A DNA stretch of 64,000 bases from JAIPEI01 sp964443135 (GTDB lineage Bacteria; Desulfobacterota; DSM-4660; Desulfatiglandales; HGW-15): contig CAYUBQ010000007.1 of NCBI GenBank assembly GCA_964443135.1, positions 33,104 to 97,103 of the forward strand, written 5' to 3'. Positions 52,417-59,886 of this stretch are shown piece by piece (positions within the stretch are counted from its first letter, which is position 1; each line of letters starts with the position of its first letter). The notes beneath the pieces are model-generated. The model was not told the DNA's origin, did no database searches, and worked only from the letters and a program-made list of their open reading frames with translations. The translations under genes were made by a program, and so were the position numbers.

Positions 52417-52566
52417 ATGCTTTGGACTATATTTGTGATTCTTTTGATTTTGTGGGCCTTGGGATTGTTGACCGGCTACACAGTGGGTGGCGTCATTCAT
52501 GCCCTGCTGGTCATCGCCGTCATCGTGGTGGTGATCCAGCTTATTCAAGGACGACGACGAATGTAA
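52417..52566 (+). CDS. lmo0937/DUF5670-family small membrane protein
   Basis: A 49-residue single-pass or hairpin membrane protein, beginning MLWTIFVILLILWALGLLTG and ending in the basic tail QGRRRM. The WxxGLxTGYTxGGxIHxLLVIA pattern is that of the short lmo0937 family, often stress-associated, of unknown function. ATG 52417 has GAAAGGAG upstream. A TATAAT at 52384-52389 may be its -10. CsbD and lmo0937 genes commonly sit together. Confidence 0.75.
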   Translation: MLWTIFVILLILWALGLLTGYTVGGVIHALLVIAVIVVVIQLIQGRRRM

Positions 52567-52576
52567 CCTAACTTTG

Positions 52577-52852
52577 ATGTCGCGCTCAGTGGTTGCCCGG
52601 CGTCTGAGGGCTATTCTTTCTGACACGCCTCTTGTAAAAAACCTCAACAACAATGATTATCTGGAGATTATCCTAAACGGAACAAAAAGCTTAGAAGAAC
52701 GATTTGCTCAAATTGATTGCGATACAGTTACCAATGAAATAAGAGAAGCCAACCAAAAAAGTCGAAAAATTCCAGTAGAGCTAAAGAAACTGATACGAGA
52801 GCCTCTCTTTCCGCAGAACCTGTCCACAAATCCAGGGGCTCAGCAAATCTAA
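52577..52852 (+). CDS. Hypothetical protein, doubtful
   Basis: A 91-codon frame beginning MSRSVVARRLRAILSDTP and containing LEERFAQIDCDTV. I recognise no family and see no ribosome-binding site. It starts 11 bases after the preceding stop. The composition is AT-richer than the chromosome. It may be a remnant associated with the insertion site immediately to its right. Confidence 0.3.
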   Translation: MSRSVVARRLRAILSDTPLVKNLNNNDYLEIILNGTKSLEERFAQIDCDTVTNEIREANQKSRKIPVELKKLIREPLFPQNLSTNPGAQQI

Positions 52853-52916
52853 TGCCAACCGTTATTTTCGGTCATAGAAAAAGAGTTACAAAATAAGCTG
52901 TAAGCCCTTGATTTTA

Positions 52917-52961
52917 TGGCGCGCCTGGGAGGATTCGAACCCCCGGCCTGCGGATTAGAAG
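52917..52961. repeat. attL: 45-base copy of the tRNA-Arg 3' end
   Basis: These 45 bases are identical to 63946-63990, which are the 3' part of a tRNA-Arg(TCT) gene from the anticodon loop to the CCA end. After position 52961 the sequence diverges, so this copy is a truncated tRNA created by site-specific integration. A weaker match extends about 17 bases to the left (GTAAnCCCTTGATTT). Confidence 0.9.
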
Positions 52962-52978
52962 CCTAAAAAACCGCCCTT

Positions 52979-53059
52979 CCCCTACCTTCACAGTGCTTCC
53001 CCAAGTAAGCAGAAACCGCTTGACATCCCTGAATATTTCCCCTACCATCCTTCACAGTG
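52979..53059 (+). repeat. Direct repeats at the left end (CCCTACC...CTTCACAGTGCTT)
   Basis: Two copies of the pattern CCCTACC(atc)CTTCACAGTGCTT lie at about 52979-52998 and 53039-53059, between attL and the integrase gene. Their location fits arm-type sites for integrase or excisionase. The whole 52853-53137 stretch contains no gene. Confidence 0.55.
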
Positions 53060-53089
53060 CTTTTCAGTTTTTCACCTTACGTAGCAAAT

Positions 53090-53113
53090 TTTTTGGACCC
53101 TATTTGGACCCCA
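53090..53113 (+). repeat. 24-base terminal repeat, left copy
   Basis: A 24-base sequence (core GGACCCTATTTGGACCCCA) is repeated exactly at 63866-63889 near the other end, in direct orientation. It is itself a near-tandem of GGACCC-type units. This is probably a protein-binding site for recombination or packaging. Confidence 0.7.
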
Positions 53114-53137
53114 CTTTCCTGGACAGGGGGAAAAGTC

Positions 53138-54367
53138 ATGGCAAGGCAAGAGTGGCAAACAGGAAAAATCGCTGGAATCCAGTACCGCGAACACCCCACC
53201 AGAAAGCGCGGGATTTTCAAGGACCGCTACTATCGAGCCCGCTACATGGTGGGCGGGAAACGCTACATTGTCCCCTTGGGCTGGTCAAGCGAAGGCTGGA
53301 CAGAGAAGAACGCTTTTGCCGAGCTTCAGAGATTGAGGAGGAACACAAAGAAGGGGGAAGGCCCTTCTACCCTTCGAGAGGAGCGGGAGCAGAAGGAAGA
53401 GGAACGGAAGCAGGAAGAGGCCGAGGAAAAGCGGAATGTCGCTTTCAGTAAATACTTTACCGATAGCTATTCAAAGACAGCTGAAAATGAAAAGTCCTTT
53501 GATAGCTGGAGAACGGAAAAGGTTTATTACAAGCACTGGATAAAGCCGGTCCTTGGCAAAAAGAAAATGAAAAACATATCACCCCTTGACCTTGAACGAG
53601 TGAAAAAACGAATGAAGGACAAGGGGAAGGCTCCTAGAACTATTCAATATACCCTTGCAATCATAAGACAGGTTTTCAACCATGCTATAAAGCAAGGCAT
53701 TGTCTCTGACAACCCTATTGTTCAAGTCAAAATGCCGAAGTATGAAAACAGAAGGACCCGGTTTCTTTCACAAAAAGAGGCTGAAAAACTACTTACTGCA
53801 TTGAAAAAGAAGAGTGTAAACCTTCACGACCAGTGCCTTTTGAGTCTACATACAGGAATGAGAGCAGGAGAAGTCTTTTCCCTTGATTGGAATGATATTG
53901 ATTTCGACAACGGTTTCATTCGTGTACGTGGTGAGACTGCAAAGAGTAAAAAGGACCGCATCGTTTATATGACAAAGCAAGTCAGGAGTATGTTTGAGGG
54001 AAGGAAAGAAGAGGATTCAAGCGGCCTTGTTTTCCTTGACAGGAAAGGGAATAAGATAAAAAGCCCTTCGAGAGTATTCTTTCGAACCGTAGACGAATTG
54101 AAGTTAAACAAGAATGCCGTACATAAAAGGGACAAAGTGCTTTTCCATAGCCTGAGACATACTTTTGCATCCTGGCTGGCTATTAGTGGGGAGTCCTTAT
54201 ACAACATCAAGGAATTACTTGGACACAGCACCCTTGCCTTGACCGAGCGGTATTCTCACCTGTCCCCGGCCGCCCTTCAGGGAAGTGTGGCCCGATTCGA
54301 AAAGGCCCTTGAGAAGAAGCCCGAGGAGCAGGAAACCGAGCCCGAGGCTTCCGAGGGCGGCGAGTGA
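53138..54367 (+). CDS. int: Tyrosine-type site-specific integrase
   Basis: A 409-residue recombinase. The N-terminal arm-binding part (~1-90) is followed by a charged coil and a SAM-like core-binding domain (~105-200). The catalytic domain has Arg in HTGMRAGEVFSL, the HSLRHTFASWL box and the Tyr in ALTERYSHLSP. It integrates the element at the tRNA-Arg site. ATG 53138 is chosen because the open frame upstream runs through the repeats. GC is much lower than the chromosome for most of the gene, except the last codons. Confidence 0.93.
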   Translation: MARQEWQTGKIAGIQYREHPTRKRGIFKDRYYRARYMVGGKRYIVPLGWSSEGWTEKNAFAELQRLRRNTKKGEGPSTLREEREQKEEERKQEEAEEKRNVAFSKYFTDSYSKTAENEKSFDSWRTEKVYYKHWIKPVLGKKKMKNISPLDLERVKKRMKDKGKAPRTIQYTLAIIRQVFNHAIKQGIVSDNPIVQVKMPKYENRRTRFLSQKEAEKLLTALKKKSVNLHDQCLLSLHTGMRAGEVFSLDWNDIDFDNGFIRVRGETAKSKKDRIVYMTKQVRSMFEGRKEEDSSGLVFLDRKGNKIKSPSRVFFRTVDELKLNKNAVHKRDKVLFHSLRHTFASWLAISGESLYNIKELLGHSTLALTERYSHLSPAALQGSVARFEKALEKKPEEQETEPEASEGGE

Positions 54368-54386
54368 TTTTAATTTAAAACCCTAT

Positions 54387-54413
54387 GACCAGTATTCCCA
54401 TTATCCTCACAAT
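54387..54413 (+). repeat. Sub-terminal inverted repeat, left copy
   Basis: GACCAGTATTCCCATTATCC and the next 7 bases are an imperfect inverted copy of 63807-63833 at the right end. A third related stretch (ATTCCCACAATATCC) lies near 54458. Function unknown; possibly a binding site for an element-encoded factor. Confidence 0.45.
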
Positions 54414-54566
54414 GGGACCGGACTCCAAGAAAACGAGGTTGAAAACGTAGGCTCATAATTCCCACAATATCCAGAATGCCCGGGGATAGGGAGTGCACCC
54501 CGACAAGGCGGCTTTCCTGGACCGCTTTCCCCGGGATCCTTTTCAGGACCGTACAGGAGCGGAAAA

Positions 54567-55334
54567 ATGGGAGTCAAACAGATATGGAAAACCCGATCAA
54601 AAGTGACTGTGTGGGATGCGGCGCACCTATTGAACGACATGGAGCCGCCCCCGCCGAGCGCGGACCTGGCCCCGGCGGCGGAAGAGGTATTGCGGGAGAT
54701 CCTGCACCTTGCAAAAGAGCATGTGCTTTTCAGTAGCTTCCTGGAGCAGGCCGGCCAATATAATGGCGGCTGGTTTCTGACCGCGTGTGACTGCGTGCTT
54801 TTTGACGGCGAGCCGATTCAGCACGAATTCTTCACGCACTACACCATGGAGCGCGGCGAGTGCCGAGCCGTGGCCGAGGCCCTTGGGCTCGCCCCGGAAT
54901 TCCTGGAGCCTGAGCGGGACACACCGGACGCCCCGGAGCAGAAGCGCGCCCCCCTGAGTCTCGAGACCCCGGAAGGAACAACGTGGCGGGACATCCGGCT
55001 TGTGATTCGGAACAACGAATACACCGAAGTCCTTGAAGTGAAAGGCCCCGGCGGGCACCTTGGGAACTATAAACCCGAAGTGCTTGGTTTCGGGGGGCAC
55101 AGTGGCCCGGGAAAGCTGTGGAAGCTGCTTGGTTTGTTTGCTAGGGCTGGCGGGACCATCGAACCCCAAAAATATTCGGCGGAGTACAACTTCAAGCCGC
55201 GCGTTTCCCGCCTGCGCGGAGCACTTCAAAAACTCTTTCCATATATAGAGGGAAACCCTATCCCGTGGCGCGCGAAAGAGCGGGCTTGGGAGACTGCATT
55301 TTCCATTTCCTTGGGTGAATACCACGACGAGTAG
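54567..55334 (+). CDS. Element protein of unknown function
   Basis: A 255-residue protein I do not recognise. It is soluble and acidic in the middle, with a proline/glutamate-rich linker at about 110-135. The C-terminal third (GFGGHSGPGKLWKLLGLFAR ... RLRGALQKLFPYIEGNP) resembles a winged-helix module. The ATG follows GGAGCGG. It is the first gene after int and is separated from the AlpA-like gene by a terminator, so it may be a regulatory protein transcribed apart from the rest. Confidence 0.7.
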   Translation: MGVKQIWKTRSKVTVWDAAHLLNDMEPPPPSADLAPAAEEVLREILHLAKEHVLFSSFLEQAGQYNGGWFLTACDCVLFDGEPIQHEFFTHYTMERGECRAVAEALGLAPEFLEPERDTPDAPEQKRAPLSLETPEGTTWRDIRLVIRNNEYTEVLEVKGPGGHLGNYKPEVLGFGGHSGPGKLWKLLGLFARAGGTIEPQKYSAEYNFKPRVSRLRGALQKLFPYIEGNPIPWRAKERAWETAFSISLGEYHDE

Positions 55335-55356
55335 CAACACCTAACATCCTACCTTC

Positions 55357-55395
55357 AAGGGGCCGAGTCAAATTTGACCGGCCCTTTTCATTTTT
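55357..55395 (+). terminator. Hairpin terminator with a 12-base palindrome in its loop
   Basis: AAGGGGCCG (55357-55365) pairs with CGGCCCTTT (55379-55387), followed by a T-rich tract. The loop is the perfect palindrome GTCAAATTTGAC (55367-55378), which would extend the stem or serve as an operator. Confidence 0.7.
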
Positions 55396-55457
55396 TCCCC
55401 GAAAAAAATTTCAAAGACTTCCCTGCGACTTAACTGAGTGAGCAGGTAAAAAAGCCG

Positions 55458-55497
55458 GCCCTTCGGTGAAATTTGACCGTAAAGGGCAAAACCCTTT
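55458..55497 (+). promoter_or_regulatory. Alternative hairpins upstream of the AlpA-like gene
   Basis: Stem 1: GCCCTT-CGGT (55458-55467) pairs with ACCG (55476-55479) and AAGGGC (55482-55487). Stem 2: AAAGGG (55481-55486) pairs with CCCTTT (55492-55497). The two share the AAGGG strand and exclude each other, an attenuator-like layout just before the GGAGG and ATG at 55511. Stem 1 repeats the AAATTTGACCG found in the terminator above. Confidence 0.5.
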
Positions 55498-55510
55498 CGG
55501 AGGTTTCACT

Positions 55511-55744
55511 ATGACTGCAAAAGAACGACTGAAAGAAAAACTCATGAAGGGCTGGGGCTCTCCTATCGTCGCACGGCGACAGGCCGCGACCTTTTCGGGC
55601 GACCTTGTGCGCCCCGGCTTCCTTGCCAACTGTGACAGCCGGGGATGTGGGCCGGCAGGACGCTTCCGTATCGGCAAAAATACGGCCTACTACGCCGAGG
55701 ACCTGGCCGAATGGATCGCAGGCCGGCTAGTGGAGGCCGAGTAA
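55511..55744 (+). CDS. AlpA-like small DNA-binding regulator/excisionase
   Basis: A 77-residue protein beginning MTAKERLKEKLMKGW. The pattern PIVARRQAATFSGDLVRPG, then GPAGRFRIGKNTAYYAEDLAEWI, is that of MerR/AlpA-type winged helices used by islands as excisionases or activators. The ATG follows CGGAGG; the longer frame from 55466 starts inside a hairpin. Its TAA overlaps the ATG of the DUF3987 gene by one base, so it leads the replication operon. Confidence 0.75.
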   Translation: MTAKERLKEKLMKGWGSPIVARRQAATFSGDLVRPGFLANCDSRGCGPAGRFRIGKNTAYYAEDLAEWIAGRLVEAE

Positions 55745-57270
55745 TGCTGGGCGCGACAGTGGAGCAGCGCGCGGAAACGGAGCGGAGCGGTATGGAATCC
55801 CAGTGGCCCTACCCGGTTTCCCTGGACGAAAGCGAAGCGCCCCCCATTGACCCCGAGGCGGTCCCCGAGCCCCTGCGGGGTTTTTGTTTGGCCGTGGCCG
55901 AGGCCGTGCAAGCGCCCTTCGAGCTTGCAGTCATGGCCGCCCTGGGAGCAGTGGCGATCGTGGCGCAACGCAAGTATGAGGTGCAAATCCGGCCGGGATA
56001 CGCCGAGGCCCTGTGTCTGTACATCCTGGCCTGTCTTCTTTCGGGCGAACGGAAAAGTGCGGTCCTTGACGCCTGCAAGCGGCCACTCGTGGCTTGGGAG
56101 CAGGGACAGGCCCGAGCCATGGCCCCGGAAATCAAGCGCCTTACATCGGAGCGCAGGACACGGGAAAAGGCCGTTGAACGCAAGCGATCGAAGGCTGGCA
56201 ACGCCCGCCCTGAAGACCTGGAGAGCTTCATCCGCGAAGTCCAGGAACTCGAAGACGCATTACCCGAGGTCCCCGTGGCGGATCGCCTTTTCATTGACGA
56301 TGCAACGACCGAGGCCGTGGCTGAATTCATGGCGCGGCACGGCAACCGGGCTTCTGTCATGGAGGCGGAGGGCGGTCTGTTTGAAGTCATTTCCGGCCTG
56401 TACTCAAACGGCCGCGCAAACCTGAATCTTTATCTCAAGAGCCACAACGGCGAAAGCACCTCTGTTGACCGGCGAGCACGTGACCCGCTCTTTGTGGTTC
56501 GCCCTACCCTGACGCTTTGTTTCATTCCACAACCGAGCGTGCTGAAGGACATTGCCGAAAAACCGGGTTTCCGGGGCCGGGGCCTGCTCGCCCGCTTTCT
56601 CTACTGCCTGCCTAGGAGCAGACTAGGAAGCCGAGCCGTTGAGACCGCGCCCGTGCCCGAAGCCGTCCGCGCCGACTATGAGGCCGCCTTACTCCGCGTC
56701 CTTGATATGCCCTGGGCGACGAACGAGCAGGACGAGCGCGTGCCCTATCAGATCCGCTTGAGCGCCGGCGCGTACGAGCAGTGGAAGGGCTTTTCTGAAG
56801 CGGTCGAGGTCGAACTGAAGGACGGCGGGGAATTCGAGGCCCTGCGCGATTGGGCGGGAAAGCTTCCCGGACAGGCCGCGCGTATCGCGGGGCTCTACCA
56901 CGTGGCGACCGAGGCACGGCTGGCGGAAACGGAGATCAGCGCAGAGACCATGGGGAAGGCCCTGGCCCTGGCCGCGACCCTGGCCGACCATGCGCGCGTA
57001 GCCTTTTCCTTCATGGCCGAGGTTCCCGAGATAGAGGCCGCCCGCCGGATTATGAAGTGGTTCACGGATCGGCGGCTCGAATCCTTCACCGCCCGGGACG
57101 CCTATCAGGGAGTCAAGGGCAGGTTCCCGAAGATGGAAGAGGTATGGCCAGGGCTGGACGTGCTCGAGGCCCGCGCGTACATCCGGCCGGCCGAACCCGA
57201 GGACCGGGAAGGCCGCGGACGCCGGCCGAGCCCCCTTTACCACGTCAACCCAAAAGTGCTGGAGGATTGA
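55744..57270 (+). CDS. DUF3987 (YfjI-like) replication-associated protein
   Basis: A 508-residue protein. The DUF3987 segment spans about 25-400, with FELAVMAALGAVAIVAQRKYEV and YILACLLSGERKSAVLDAC, a P-loop-like GERKS and RGLLARFLYCLP. The C-terminal helical part (~410-508) ends in basic residues. The family is found in mobile elements beside primases and is thought to be a helicase- or primase-related ATPase. It shares one base with the AlpA-like gene and is followed by a primase gene, supporting a replication role. Confidence 0.8.
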   Translation: MLGATVEQRAETERSGMESQWPYPVSLDESEAPPIDPEAVPEPLRGFCLAVAEAVQAPFELAVMAALGAVAIVAQRKYEVQIRPGYAEALCLYILACLLSGERKSAVLDACKRPLVAWEQGQARAMAPEIKRLTSERRTREKAVERKRSKAGNARPEDLESFIREVQELEDALPEVPVADRLFIDDATTEAVAEFMARHGNRASVMEAEGGLFEVISGLYSNGRANLNLYLKSHNGESTSVDRRARDPLFVVRPTLTLCFIPQPSVLKDIAEKPGFRGRGLLARFLYCLPRSRLGSRAVETAPVPEAVRADYEAALLRVLDMPWATNEQDERVPYQIRLSAGAYEQWKGFSEAVEVELKDGGEFEALRDWAGKLPGQAARIAGLYHVATEARLAETEISAETMGKALALAATLADHARVAFSFMAEVPEIEAARRIMKWFTDRRLESFTARDAYQGVKGRFPKMEEVWPGLDVLEARAYIRPAEPEDREGRGRRPSPLYHVNPKVLED

Positions 57271-57272
57271 AA

Positions 57273-57563
57273 ATGGGATTCGCACAGAAGTGGAAGGGCA
57301 GCGCCGTTGACGCGGAACCCAAACAGGCCCCCCGCCCCCGCGAGCCCGAGGGCTCCGAGTGGCGCAGAGTCCGCGCCTTCTCGAAGGTCCTGGGCCGGGA
57401 GATCGTGGTCTCCTGGAAGGGCTCCGAGCCCCGCGTGGTCTTCGTGGATCGGTCGGCGTACACCCTGGACGAGATAGCAACCTTGAAGAACGGCGACCCG
57501 CAGGCCGTCCGCGCGGCGCACGAGACCAAGAGCGTTTTCAACGGGAAGGTGAGCGAGGCATGA
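57273..57563 (+). CDS. Small element protein between DUF3987 and primase genes
   Basis: A 96-residue protein beginning MGFAQKWKGSAVDAEP, with a probable small beta-domain (VLGREIVVSWKGSEPRVVFVD) followed by a helix. The family is not recognised. The ATG lies 3 bases past the previous stop with GGAGG upstream. Its TGA overlaps the primase ATG, so the three genes are coupled; a replication accessory role is inferred from position only. Confidence 0.7.
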   Translation: MGFAQKWKGSAVDAEPKQAPRPREPEGSEWRRVRAFSKVLGREIVVSWKGSEPRVVFVDRSAYTLDEIATLKNGDPQAVRAAHETKSVFNGKVSEA

Positions 57564-58696
57564 ACGTTTTGGACGTGCTCCATAGTCACGGCTTCGAGAT
57601 GAAGCGCCAGGCCAGCACAGGCGGCGGCGAATACGCCGGACCCTGCCCGAAGTGCGGAGGCCGGGACCGCTTCCGCGTGTGGCCGGCGGGCCGAGGCACC
57701 GGCGGGAATGTCTGGTGCAGAAGGTGTCCCCTTCGGGGCGACATGCTCACCCTGCTCATGGAATTGCGCGGACTGTCCTTCCCCGAGGCGTGCCGAGAGC
57801 TAGGCGTGACGAGCAGTTTGACGCGAACGACCCCCCGAGGTCGAAGGGAGCAGGTTTTCAGAAATCAGAAAAACCGAAGCCCATGGGCACCGAACGAGCG
57901 GCGGGACGTGCCCGAGCAGTGGCGTGAGCGCGCGACACGCTACGTCCTGGAGTGCTTCGAGAGAATGATGCAGAGCCAAGAGGGACGGGCCTTTGCAGCG
58001 CAACGAGGTCTGAAGGTCGAAACCCTGGAGCGCTTCAAAGTCGGCTGTAATGACCGGGACCGTTTCGAGGCCCGGGAAGCGTGGGGCTTGGAGCCCGGAC
58101 GCAAAATATGGCTTCCCCGTGGGCTCGTGCTTCCGGGATGGAGGGACGGCGAAGTGCGCCGCATCAAGACCCGCCGGCCGAGCGCCGAGGACGGAAGGCC
58201 GAAGTATGTCGCGGTATCCGGCGGCGAGACCGGACCCCTTGCCCTGGACGCGGAGTCCGGAAAGCCCGTGCTCGTGGTCGAGGCCGAGATTGACGGGCTC
58301 TTGTGCAGTCAAGAGGCCGGGGACTTGGTTTGTACCTTGGCCTTGGGCGCGGCACAGATCCGGCCGGACCGGGACAGCTGGGAACTGATACAGGCCGCAC
58401 CCCGCGTGCTGTGTGCTCTTGATTACGACGAAGCCGGCGCGCGGGAGTGGCGGGGCTGGTGGAGTAAGCACGTCAAGCACGCCGTCCGCTGGCCGACACC
58501 CGAGGGCAAGGACCCGGGCGAGTACATGGCAAAAGGCGGCGACCTTCGGGAGTGGATACAAGTAGGAATCGAGGACCTTTCAACCCAAAGCGTGGAGGAG
58601 ACCAGTGGCAACGATTCCGAGGTACGTCGAGGAGATCATGAGCAGGCAGGCGGCGGGGAAGATCAACCTTCGCCCGGGGACTGTCCAGCACATTGA
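57560..58696 (+). CDS. CHC2 zinc-finger / Toprim DNA primase
   Basis: A 378-residue primase. The zinc finger is CPKCGG (about 29-34) plus CRRCPLRGDML (about 53-63), as in DnaG-type CHC2 domains. A Toprim domain follows: the Glu motif VLVVEAEIDGLL (~237-248) and the Asp motif VLCALDYDEAG (~282-292). No C-terminal helicase is present. With the DUF3987 protein this could start replication of the excised element. The start is an ATGA overlap. The last ~30 residues overlap the next small gene. Confidence 0.88.
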   Translation: MNVLDVLHSHGFEMKRQASTGGGEYAGPCPKCGGRDRFRVWPAGRGTGGNVWCRRCPLRGDMLTLLMELRGLSFPEACRELGVTSSLTRTTPRGRREQVFRNQKNRSPWAPNERRDVPEQWRERATRYVLECFERMMQSQEGRAFAAQRGLKVETLERFKVGCNDRDRFEAREAWGLEPGRKIWLPRGLVLPGWRDGEVRRIKTRRPSAEDGRPKYVAVSGGETGPLALDAESGKPVLVVEAEIDGLLCSQEAGDLVCTLALGAAQIRPDRDSWELIQAAPRVLCALDYDEAGAREWRGWWSKHVKHAVRWPTPEGKDPGEYMAKGGDLREWIQVGIEDLSTQSVEETSGNDSEVRRGDHEQAGGGEDQPSPGDCPAH

Positions 58697-58796
58697 AGTC
58701 CGGCACGACAACTGGTGTTCGATCTTCAAAGGCGGGGAGTGCAATTGCAACCCGGAGATCGGAACTCCGAGGCGGTCATGGCCGGAGGATGGATGA
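58605..58796 (+). CDS. Small Cys-rich element protein (HIEVRHDNWC family-like)
   Basis: A 63-residue protein from GTG 58605, preceded by GGAGGAG inside the primase gene. It contains NLRPGTVQHIEVRHDNWC followed by CNCNPEI, a cysteine pattern I associate with small conserved proteins of deltaproteobacterial phages and islands; function unknown. It overlaps the primase gene by 92 bases in another frame and the next ORF by 4. Confidence 0.6.
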   Translation: MATIPRYVEEIMSRQAAGKINLRPGTVQHIEVRHDNWCSIFKGGECNCNPEIGTPRRSWPEDG

Positions 58797-59095
58797 AGTT
58801 GAGCGGTTCAAAAATGAACCACTACTACACGAGGATGGATGAGTTGGTTATGGCGAGCATAACCAAGTTTGAGCGCCACTGTCTGCACGCGGATCGGGCC
58901 TTGGGAGTCCGTAGTGAAACATCCTGGCCGGAGGACCCAAAGCGTTGTGATTCCAGTTTGTTACGGGTCCTCCTATGGGTTGCTGCCATACGGTCCTCCG
59001 AAGCCCAAAGTCCGCGAGCATTTACGATTTCAAAACCCTTTCATTTTTTCCGTGACCTGAAAACTGAAGCCAAGAGGCCAAAGGATTCCCGATGA
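58793..59095 (+). CDS. Possible 100-residue protein linked by ATGA overlaps at both ends
   Basis: The frame starts with MKLSGSKMNHYYTRMD at an ATG overlapping the previous stop (58793-58796) and ends in a TGA overlapping the next ATG (59092-59095). GGAGG lies just upstream of the start. No family is recognised and the C-terminal half looks unlike a folded domain (many serines and prolines), so it may be degraded. The two overlaps are its main support. Confidence 0.4.
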   Translation: MKLSGSKMNHYYTRMDELVMASITKFERHCLHADRALGVRSETSWPEDPKRCDSSLLRVLLWVAAIRSSEAQSPRAFTISKPFHFFRDLKTEAKRPKDSR

Positions 59096-59649
59096 CGCAA
59101 ACCCCTTATTTTCGCAGTCTCCAGGACGTTCACGCCTATCTGCTCGCCAAAGGGTACAAGGCGACCCTCCGCACCCTCCAGAACCATCGGAAGGCCGGCA
59201 AGCTGACCGCGACCAGCAAGGGCAATTTCGGCCGCGTCACGGTGGACCGCTACGCATCGGAATTCCTGCCACTGGTAGAGACCAGCACCCCGCCGAGAGT
59301 CGGCACCCTCCAGGCCGAGAAGCTGGAAGCTGAGGCCCGGTACAAGAGAGCGCAGGCCGAGGCCGCCGCCTTCGACCTGGACGTGAAAAAGGGCCGGTAC
59401 ATCCTAAGTGAAGACTTCGCCCGTGAACTGGCCGCCCGGGGCATCGTCGCTGACAACGAACTCACCTATGCCTTTCAGGCGCACGCGGCCGAGATGGTCT
59501 CCATCGTGAACGGCGACCCGTCCCGGACCCCGGACCTGACTGCATACCTGATGGAGATGAAGGAAAGCGTGCTCAACCTGTTTTCGAGCACGAGGGAATT
59601 CCAAGTGCTCGCAGAATCCCCCACGAAAGGAGACACAAATGGAAAGTGA
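59092..59649 (+). CDS. Phage terminase small subunit-like DNA-binding protein
   Basis: A 185-residue protein. Residues ~1-60 form a helix-turn-helix module (VHAYLLAKGYKATLRTLQNH ... GKLT) resembling the Nu1/TerS DNA-recognition domain. A long helix (LQAEKLEAEARYKRAQAEAAAF) and a C-terminal oligomerisation-like part follow. Nu1-type small terminases select DNA for packaging. If correct, the element could redirect a helper phage's large terminase. It could alternatively be another helix-turn-helix regulator. The start overlaps the preceding ORF by 4 bases. Confidence 0.55.
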   Translation: MTQTPYFRSLQDVHAYLLAKGYKATLRTLQNHRKAGKLTATSKGNFGRVTVDRYASEFLPLVETSTPPRVGTLQAEKLEAEARYKRAQAEAAAFDLDVKKGRYILSEDFARELAARGIVADNELTYAFQAHAAEMVSIVNGDPSRTPDLTAYLMEMKESVLNLFSSTREFQVLAESPTKGDTNGK

Positions 59650-59809
59650 AGTCTACCGGCTACCAGAAACCCGGCCGCCCTGGCTGACCGAGGAAATGGT
59701 GGACTGTCTCAAAGGCGGCTACTCATTCAAATTCACCGAGGCCGAACGGGAAGTGTTCCGCCGGCCCCCGAAAGACAACCCGAAACCCCCGCCAGACGCG
59801 AAGGGCTGA
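59639..59809 (+). CDS. Small 56-residue element protein
   Basis: ATG 59639 follows AAAGGAGACACAA and overlaps the end of the terminase-like gene by 11 bases. The product begins MESEVYRLPETRPPWLTEEM, includes YSFKFTEAEREVFRR and ends in a Pro/Lys-rich tail. No family is recognised. The good ribosome-binding site and tight packing support it. Confidence 0.65.
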   Translation: MESEVYRLPETRPPWLTEEMVDCLKGGYSFKFTEAEREVFRRPPKDNPKPPPDAKG

Positions 59810-59886
59810 TCGTCCCGCCTGGCGTACCGATAGACGGAGCGCCCTTGTGGACGCGATTCTTGAAACCTTAACAGGAGGACAAAGAA

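Noticed and set aside
52917..52961. A functional second tRNA gene at attL
   Set aside because: Sequence identity stops in the anticodon loop; the following bases cannot form the rest of the tRNA.
54627..55340. A 237-codon minus-strand frame opposite the 255-residue element gene
   Set aside because: No ribosome-binding site; the plus-strand gene has a good one and agrees with the direction of the rest of the element.
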